Of a DNA stretch of 64,000 nucleotides, positions 56,908-64,000 are shown piece after piece (within the stretch, counting starts at the first letter, position 1; every line of letters begins with the position of its first letter). The position numbers were made by a program, and so were the translations under genes. Below the pieces are notes generated by a model. The model was given only the letters and a program-made list of their open reading frames with translations, had not been told where the DNA came from and did no database searches. Origin of the DNA: Turnera subulata. Its lineage: Eukaryota; Streptophyta; Magnoliopsida; Malpighiales; Passifloraceae. The stretch lies in NCBI GenBank assembly GCA_028386065.3, contig JAKUCV010005464.1:299846-363845 (forward strand). Reading direction: 5' to 3'.

Positions 56908-59714
56908 TTAGAATACATCAGGATGGAAACGGCCTGGGATTGAATTGCTCTGCTGAGCCTGCTTTAGGTGCATTGTTAATGCATAGTTGTTCACCTGGAA
57001 AGGTAGCACAATAAGAAATAGCAATCAGAATTAAGAAAATCGGAAAGCAGCAAAAAAAAAAAAAAAGCAGTCCCATGGAAACACAAATAAATATGAAACT
57101 CCAATTAAAAATTAAATTTAGGCAAGTAATAAAACAAGCCATAGTAAACTAGGTCAACCTCCAATGTTCTCAGTTGGTCCTGATACTGGGTCACCAATTG
57201 TTTTAGATGCTGCAATTCCTGGCTTCTATCTTCAAACTCCTTCTGCCTCTCGTGCTGAATAGATACGGCTCGCTTGAGAATAGAGTTCTCCTGAATCAGT
57301 GCTTCAACTTGTTCCTTCAACATTATATTTTCCTATAACATTCAACAAATAAGCACAAAAGGAAGTCTCATTTCCATCCAACATTAATATTTGGCCTCCG
57401 AAAGACATAAAATAGAGAGGACCATCATAGCAGTTAATGAGCAACCTGTTGAAATGCTTTGGCAGCCTCTGCTCCAGCACGTGCACAGATGGATTTCTCT
57501 AGAACTTCCAAGGCCCTTGAAGCACGTGCTCTGGCATCATCCATGTTGGAGGCACTCATCATTTCTCTAACAAAGAGTTCTACCCACTCTGCACCGTCCA
57601 CTGGGAGGTGCATTGGAACTGAAGGGTCCTCAGCAGCAGCAACCTCTGGTTCAGCTGTTGGAATGCCTACGATCAAATCACTCTTCCCTTAATAACTTTC
57701 TATCCCAAAAGGAGTGATAGCCAAGGGCTACCACAGACTACATAACACATGCACATGCAACAAATGCATTTAAACTGAAAATTTATCCTAAAAGAGACGT
57801 GATTGAAACTGCACCCACTGAAGTGGATAGAGGCAGACAAACTCTGGAGAGGAATGTGGAAATTGGCTGTACAAGAGGACAAAAACAGCCATAACCAGCA
57901 AATTCATGAAGCGGAAACAAGTGCATTACATGCATTACAGTGTGCTATTTTTTTCAAAGAACGACAGAATTGTACAGAAGCTGAAAGGGGAGAACACAAG
58001 TGATAAATATGACAGTATTGTGTAGAAAATGAAAGGGAAGAAAACCAGTGATAAATATGACAGAGTTGTGCTGATGAGGAATGGGAAGAAAAGAAGTCAC
58101 GAATATGAATAGGCCAATTAAAAAGTGCACAATTCAGTCAGACCAGAATAAAATGGCACTTCCTTATATACTAAAAAATTCCAGCATAGCTTCCAATGGC
58201 AAGGTGATAATTTCAACCGTGATAGCACAATGGGGATGGATCAAGTATAAACTTTTACAGGACCATGCTCCTCCCCTTTCTCCTCTATTCAGTTTTTCAA
58301 TGGGACATTCTATTTCAGGGAATCCTTGCAAGACCTGTTGTACTCTAAGCATCCATGGAACGTACTAGACGCACACATGCAGAGATATCCACATGGTATA
58401 AGTGATGAACCAACATCACAAACATCACTCAATCTCATTGTTTGCCTAAGTTCATACCCCTAATGCCCTATGAACAACCAATCTCTTTAGGTTTGCTTGA
58501 AGCCAAGTTGCAATCAATCTCATTCTACAGAATCAGTTAAACATTACGACTATCCTTACATACCCAACCAATTGATGTCAACAATTACTTATGCTTCAAA
58601 CATCATTAAGAAACAGGTTTGCATCTCATAACATTCATCAACACTGATGAAATAAAAGAACTCTGTCACGAATGAACCCCAACAACCATATCACCAATGG
58701 ATGATTGGTTATGCTCCACTCCTCAGACCTCATTCCACAATTGTTTCAAGACCTGGCATACTGTTGTTAATCACATTACAAAACAAAGTTGCTGGCTTTT
58801 GGATTAATCCATGCAGTTTGAGAATATATCTCATAACAATGGACACGAATATACCACATCAGAAGCTGAAGTGTGACGGAGAAAGACACAGATACGCTAA
58901 ACACGATGGTGGTGGAATGAATTCTAGAGTACAATAACACTCTGAAACACGCATACACGTTGTATCAGCCAAGCCAATCCAATATGCAATGTAAATGCTT
59001 TTCAAAACATAAGTGAACAAACATGGATATCATACAAAAGATTCAAAATTTAATAAAGGGAACTAACAAAGTATAACTTATAAAAAATCACATGATAATT
59101 TCGATCAAGTAATCCTGTGAAAACAAAAAAAAAAAAACACATAAAATTCAACAAACAAAACCATATCCATCCGCGTACACCAGGCAATACACCGGAAATT
59201 CCAGACATACATACCATGCAGTTGAGCGTTGGTCGCCTCACCGTCGGGCTTAACAGCAGCCGCGGCAGAGGTGGAGGCAACAGCAGCAGATCCCAACCGG
59301 AGCTCCGTCAGACTTCTGATCGCCGAATCCAAATCATCACCGCATTCTTCCAATGCTCTCTCCAGAACCTACAATCACACACAATTCAATCCAAAAAAAC
59401 ATCCTCATCAATAACCCACCAACCAACCAACAACAACAACTTAAAAAAAAAAAAGGTCAAAGCCAGAAAATAGAAATAAAAAGAAAGGAGGGGACCTGTT
59501 TATCCATATCGGGGAAAAGGGAAGCGAGCTGGTCGAGGAGATGGGAAGGAGGGGAGGAAGAGAGATTAAAGGAGGAAGGAAAGGAAGGAGCTTGAGTACT
59601 ACGGGGAGGGGAGAAACGGACGGGAGAGGAAGAGGAGCAACGGATTCTCTTAGGTGGGCTATTAACGGTCAATTCTTCAAAGAAAGATCTCTTCCCGCAC
59701 ACTATTGCAGACAT
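56908..59714 (-). CDS. CUE-domain protein, five exons
   Basis: Exons 59714-59496, 59368-59215, 57666-57446, 57332-57159 and 56994-56908 (stop included) join to 855 bases, or 284 residues, with GT-AG introns and consistent phases. The intron between exons 2 and 3 is about 1.5 kb. Residues 1-57 (MSAIVCGKRSFFEELTVNSP...) are Ser/Pro-rich with a basic PPKR patch. Residues about 58-98 are a CUE ubiquitin-binding domain: 'HLLDQLASLFPDMDKQVLER' with the FP motif, then 'CGDDLDSAIRSLTELRLG'. An Ala-rich linker follows, then a helical 'WVELFVREMMSASNMDDARA' segment. Exon 4 encodes a coiled coil (LKEQVEALIQENSILKRAVS...). The end 'NNYALTMHLKQAQQ...GRFHPDVF' is, from memory, conserved in plant CUE proteins. 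It is a likely adaptor in ubiquitin signalling; the partner is unknown. Confidence 0.92.
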
Positions 59715-59719
59715 AGTTT

Positions 59720-61080
59720 CTATTTATCCTACCCTTCTTCGCTCGCTCTCTTTGTGTTTTTTCTCCTCTCCTCCCTCTCTTCTTCTCCTCCTCCTCCTCC
59801 TTGTCTCTATCTCTCTAATCTCTCCTATCTAATCTATCTATCCCTACTCCTCCAATCTCCTCCTCCTCGGCTCATGCAGATTGATCAATTCCCCAACAAA
59901 AACTAACTATTGTGCGATCAATCGATGATCAGATTGATTTTTTCAACGGTTATCAGAAATTAGGGTTTCGATTGGGACGGAGAATCATTTGTTTTGGGGA
60001 TTCAATGTCTGGGAGGAAAAGGAGATAAAAGGAAAGGGAAAGATGGGGGGGGGGAGGAAGGAAGAGGAAGAGGAAGAGGAGGAGGAGGAGGTGGTGGTGG
60101 AGGTGACGTGGAGGTCAATGGGGAAATGCTTGGGTCAGGTTTGTGTTCCCGCACGTAAGGAATGTGTGAAGTTTAAGGCTTTGTTGGCTTTGGCTTTTGT
60201 CTGTGTGTAATAATCTTACGTGGATGGGTGGGATTGGGTTTGGGTTTTCGTTGGGATTGGCGCGACATTGAAAGTGGCTTTTGACTTTACTTACTACTCC
60301 GGTTTGGGGTTATTTGCCGTGTCGGCTTTTTGTCTGGGTGGAGGTGGGTGGGTGGCATGTGGGCGGGCTGGCGGTGGACGGCTTTGGGTTTTGTGTCCCT
60401 GGTTTTTGGTTGGTGGTCCGATGGGCTTCTCGGCCTGAAGTGTTGTGGACCGAAAACTTACAACTTTACAATGTATGGGGCTGAGAATATTGGGTTTCTG
60501 TTCCTTTACCTTCCCATGTTAATAATAATAATATTTTCTTTTTTCAAGAGTGTTAATACTAAGAATATAGTTAGTATGTACCCCAAAAAAGAATATGCTT
60601 AGTATCACCCTCTAAATTGTTTAAGATAAAGTTAGTTTTTTTTTCTTTCTTTTCTTACAATCTAAATCTACCTAAATCTCATCCCACCACCATGTCGAGG
60701 CGTCTAAATCTAATAAGGGCGTCTGAATCTAATAAGGGCGTCTTGGCGTAAAGCAAAGACCAATGTCACTGCGCTACCTAAGTGCTCGCTAGTTAAGATA
60801 AAATAAGTTTAACAAAATAGCATTTGACCAATTGTTTTAATTTTTTTATTTGTGTTTTTATTTTCATAGAAAAAATTGTATTTGTATATTTTTCTTAGGT
60901 ACTTGATGTAGATCATCTATTTTAAGGACATCGTTGGATTCAAGACACTAATTCAGATTGAACCATGACTGGAAAAAAAAAAAAAAGGATGGTATTCTTA
61001 TTTCTTAAAATATTGCATTTTCAAGACTAGAACTTTAAAATGTTTTGGTTAATTAAAATAGGCCCAGTGAACAATCTAAC
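59720..61080. other. CUE gene promoter and gene-free stretch
   Basis: The first 200 bases are pyrimidine-rich (CTCCTC runs), suiting the leader or core promoter of the minus-strand CUE gene. Bases 60040-60110 are a GGA/GAGGAGGTGG run. Open frames at 60.0-60.6 kb look like by-products of G/T-rich sequence. A short repeat 'aatctaataagggcgtct' occurs twice near 60705-60742. No gene is seen. Confidence 0.5.
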
Positions 61081-61092
61081 CCCACTTATTGC

Positions 61093-61662
61093 TAGACCTG
61101 GCAAAACGGGTATTGACACGACAACCCGACACGAACCCGACACGAAATTAGTAGGTATAGGTCAGAGATTTCCAACCCGTTTAGTTAAATGGGTCGACCC
61201 GATACGACACGAAAATTAGCAGGTCAGGTAGCGGGTTGACCCGCCAACCCGATAGGTACATGTTTATGACCCGATTATATTTAGGGTATGGATATTTTAC
61301 TGATTTAATATAAGACTTATCCAATATTTAAGGCTAAAGTTACTAAAATTATCCAAAAATACTTCTATAAATGCTTTAAAATATTATTATATTATGATTC
61401 TACAATTTATAATTTTATTTAATATATGAAAAAAACTAATTATATGCCTATTTGCTTAAAAATACGTAAAATAGAAAAATTTCAAACTCATTTTTAGGCT
61501 TGTTAGACTTAATAGGTAACCCGCGGGTCAACCCGAACCCGACACGATAATAAACGGGTTGGACACGACACGACACGATGATTAAATGGGTCGGGTCGGG
61601 TTGAAGATTTAGAACTCGATTACCTGTTCAACCCGACACGACAACACGAATTGCCAGGTCTA
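61093..61662. mobile_element. Miniature hAT-like transposon
   Basis: The element is 570 bp with ends TAGACCTGGCAA and TTGCCAGGTCTA. It is flanked by an exact 8-bp target duplication CTTATTGC (61085-61092 and 61663-61670). Sub-terminal regions are rich in ACCCGACACGA / GGGTCGGGT words on both sides, forming longer imperfect inverted pairs. There is no transposase. The ends differ from the hAT element at 4569, so the two would need different transposases. Confidence 0.9.
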
Positions 61663-61670
61663 CTTATTGC

Positions 61671-62682
61671 CTTTCCCTTAAAAGTTTCGGGTGAAGTAAC
61701 TTTTGCTCGTTGATTGGTTAATTGAACACATCTGATGTTTTCACTCTATGAATTAACCAACAAAGCATAGGCAAATTTGTAATCCTTTTACCATGAATAC
61801 TGGAATTTGTTTGCTTGACTTTAACAATATATTCAAAAGGTTGTATATTATGTTGGAATCAACAAAATCCAACATGTTACAACTAGCCGCCAATCTAGCA
61901 ACATGTAGACTCTTTTTCCTGGAACTGAAGAGAGGGAGACACGGATCACCGAAAGTTGCTTTGCAAAAAATTGAATAGCATATAAAATTGAAGAGGATAA
62001 GGGGCCGGATTTGTTTTATTTCTTAGAAAAATTGTACAAGAGGAGCTGTAAATGATAACGCTCATTGGTCCTGTCTTTTAGTTTTTTTTTTTTTGATATA
62101 AGTCTTTTAGTTTGGTAATAGACTTTTCTTAAACTAGTTTCAAGCAGGTTCATTGACCTCCAAAGTTATGTGCACCCCAGTCAACATGCATCTTCCCATC
62201 AATCACTAAGGGTCATCATCTTTGAAGCCTTATTAAGGTTAACTCAGACCCAAGCAAAGTTTGATGATGGCGGCACCTAGCACTGAACCATGCTGGATAA
62301 GTGGTGCACCATTTTGTTTTATGCCACAAAGTAGCTTTGCCTTGGCAAGAACTGCTTGCGCTTGTTTTAGCTCATGTGGATCGAGGAATGGGAGTTTACT
62401 TTCTTGGGCCGTACATAATGCCCCAATATCTGCCCATTTTCTCTTAAAATGGTCCGATGAATATGCCATTCCCCCATTTTTTTTTTTCACTATAGCTTGC
62501 AACTTTATGTGGTTTTTGATAAATGTGAGATTTATAGTATGGATTTTTCTATTAAGGGAAATTGCAATGAGTGGTAATATGATATTTCTTTACAGATCTA
62601 ACTAATCCTGTTTTTTTTTGTGTATTTTGAACTAATTGATATTTTTATGTTTTAAAAATAAAAACACTACATTATTAATCAA
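61671..62682. other. Gene-free stretch with one unidentified open frame
   Basis: A minus frame at 62502-62239 (87 codons) reads '...SDHFKRKWADIGALCTAQES' and 'AQAVLAKAKLLCGIKQNG'. It looks protein-like but I cannot assign it, and no neighbouring exon is seen. It may be a captured gene fragment. Confidence 0.4.
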
Positions 62683-62689
62683 AATTATT

Positions 62690-63434
62690 TGGCAAAATTT
62701 CAATTCACTAACCTTAACTTTAGCTCAATATCACTTTGGCAATTTAACTTTCTAAAAGTAACAAATCAGTAACTCTGTTGTAACACCGTTAACACCAGCT
62801 CTTAGACTCAATGCTTGTGCACGCATTTAGGCTTGATTTTCTATTTTGTTTTTCACACTTTTTCCACATAATAATTTTTTTACTTATTTATTTGACACAA
62901 TTATAAAAAATTAATATAAAATTATTTTTTTGTATTTATTTAGATTTTATATTTTTCTACAATTATTTTCTACATCATTCATCTAAATTAATAAATTTCT
63001 TAAATAAGATTTTTTTACTTCTTTATTTGACACAATTTTTAAAAATTTGTATAAAATTATTTTTTTATAATTATTTTCTACATCAATATCTTACTTACAA
63101 TTTTTTTCTTGTATAGGGAGGGGTGTGGCTTTGTTGCTTTTGATTTGATTAGTACCCCCACAGCGTCACGACATCTTTTAGTTAGGGATTTTTTTTAAAA
63201 AAAATAATTTAAAAGAAATAGAAGAAAAAAGTGTGAAAAAGCGTGAAAAAAAGAAAATCAAGTCTAAATGGGCGCACAGACGTTGAGTCTAGGGGGTTGA
63301 TGTTAACGGTGTTATAACGGAGTTACTGATTTGTTAATTTTAGAAAGTTAAGTTACTAATTTGTTACACCAAAAAGTTACGTTGCCAAAGTGGTATTGAA
63401 CTAAAGTTAAGGTTAGTGAATTGAAATTTTGCCA
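62690..63434. mobile_element. Miniature element with long inverted repeats (Mutator-like)
   Basis: The element is 745 bp with inverted repeats of about 190-210 bp, beginning TGGCAAAATTTCAATTCACT at both ends (reverse complement at the right). The direct repeat AATTATT flanks it (62683-62689 and 63435-63441). Long TIRs and an AT-rich flank suit a Mutator-like MITE, though a 9-bp duplication is not clear. The right arm has a roughly 30-base block ('agttactaatttgttacacc') with no counterpart in the left arm. The centre is T/A-rich and non-coding. Confidence 0.8.
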
Positions 63435-63702
63435 AATTATTTTAATTGTTATGTTGCTATTTTCAATTTAGACCTTATCAACAAATTCTTCATAAATTAT
63501 TTACGTGAAATTCTGTGATAAAAATAATGGTTTCCTTTTGTATAGAAAATATAATATTGGGAGGACCGTCTCATAATGGGTCCGACAGTGCCCGATTCTA
63601 CTAGATTAGTCGGCTTTGTAAATTGAGCCGAAAACCAGGGGTGAAACCAGATAGATAAGTAAAATATTTTTCTTAATTTTTTTTAAAACTATCCATTAAT
63701 TA

Positions 63703-64000
63703 TGAGACGCCCCGACCCGTATTTACCGTACACAGTAAACACGTGCCGGAACTGTGACAACCCAACCAAATAAACCCAAGCATACAGTGTAAACAACAAT
63801 AACTCGGCCCAACGGCCCAAAATAATAAAACAACATAAGTAATAAATCCCGGCCCAATGGCCCAATAATAGCGAAAACATGCACAGCGGAAGACTTATAA
63901 AGACTCACATATACACTGTATGCATAAATGCAAACTATGGATCCAAGCCCGTCCAAGGGATAACGCTGCAGCCTGTCTGGAATGCACCAAGCCTGTACAT
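63703..64000 (-). mobile_element. Gypsy-type LTR, partial at window edge
   Basis: It starts TGAGACGCCCCGACCCGTATTTACCG, matching the left end of the solo LTR at 52118 over about 45 bases (CGCCCCGACCCGTATTTACC, then CAGTAAACACGTGCCG). It runs off the right edge, so whether it is a solo LTR or part of a full element is unknown. Confidence 0.75.

Noticed and set aside
59989..60602. Frames of 60-90 codons in G/T-rich sequence beside the CUE gene
   Set aside because: Composed of low-complexity E/G/W/V runs from GGA and GGT repeats, with no domain.
62239..62502. 87-codon minus frame resembling a protein
   Set aside because: No family recognised, no flanking exons and a poly-A codon run near the start, so it is not called as a gene.
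1..64000. CRISPR arrays, bacterial-style operons, rRNA or bona fide tRNA genes
   Set aside because: None seen. The only tRNA-like B-box is within the SINE at 43.0 kb, and the tandem repeats lack spacer-repeat structure.

Overview
The window is nuclear DNA of a flowering plant, almost certainly a eudicot. It is AT-rich and its genes have small exons with GT-AG introns. It carries two MIR396 precursors of the eudicot a and b types, a plant SNAP43-like gene, a CUE-domain gene and a plant calmodulin-like gene. The rest is a typical plant transposon mix: Copia and Gypsy LTR elements, LINEs, a SINE, and hAT-like and Mutator-like miniature elements. I cannot name the species.

Layout. 1-1295 (-): the 5' half of a SNAPc subunit 1 (SNAP43) gene that runs off the left edge. 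1.7-11.4 kb: decayed intergenic DNA with a duplicated segment (2.48-4.5 kb and 8.58-10.3 kb), a patch of templated filler DNA, a non-autonomous hAT element, a broken MATH-domain gene, a chimeric HhH-GPD fragment, a 5'-truncated LINE and an LTR-like promoter. 11.4-13.8 kb: a LINE insertion with intact target-site duplications that carries ORF1 but no ORF2. 15.2-15.9 kb: another LINE tail. 20.1 kb (+) and 27.6 kb (-): two convergent MIR396 hairpins 7.4 kb apart. 32.5-37.2 kb: a gag-only Copia element with the order LTR-gag-LTR-gag-LTR inside one 5-bp target duplication. 37.4-41.1 kb and 45.6-51.9 kb: two related decayed Copia elements with short LTRs, full of short hairpins with a five-base TTCWG-like centre. 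Between them is a tRNA-derived SINE at 42.9 kb. 52.05-54.29 kb: a small poly(A) retroinsertion interrupted by a Gypsy-type solo LTR. 54.7 kb (+): an EF-hand calmodulin-like gene. 56.9-59.7 kb (-): a complete five-exon CUE-domain gene. 61.1 and 62.7 kb: two miniature DNA transposons. 63.7 kb to the end: the start of another Gypsy-type LTR.

The host genes are independent single genes and form no pathway. SNAP43 acts in snRNA transcription, the MIR396 pair would repress growth-regulating-factor (GRF) mRNAs, the CML is a calcium sensor, and the CUE protein is a ubiquitin binder. The less ordinary material is in the transposons: the triple-LTR element, the micro-hairpin-rich Copia family with an inverted end segment, the ORF1-only LINE, and filler DNA copied from two of the window's own element families.
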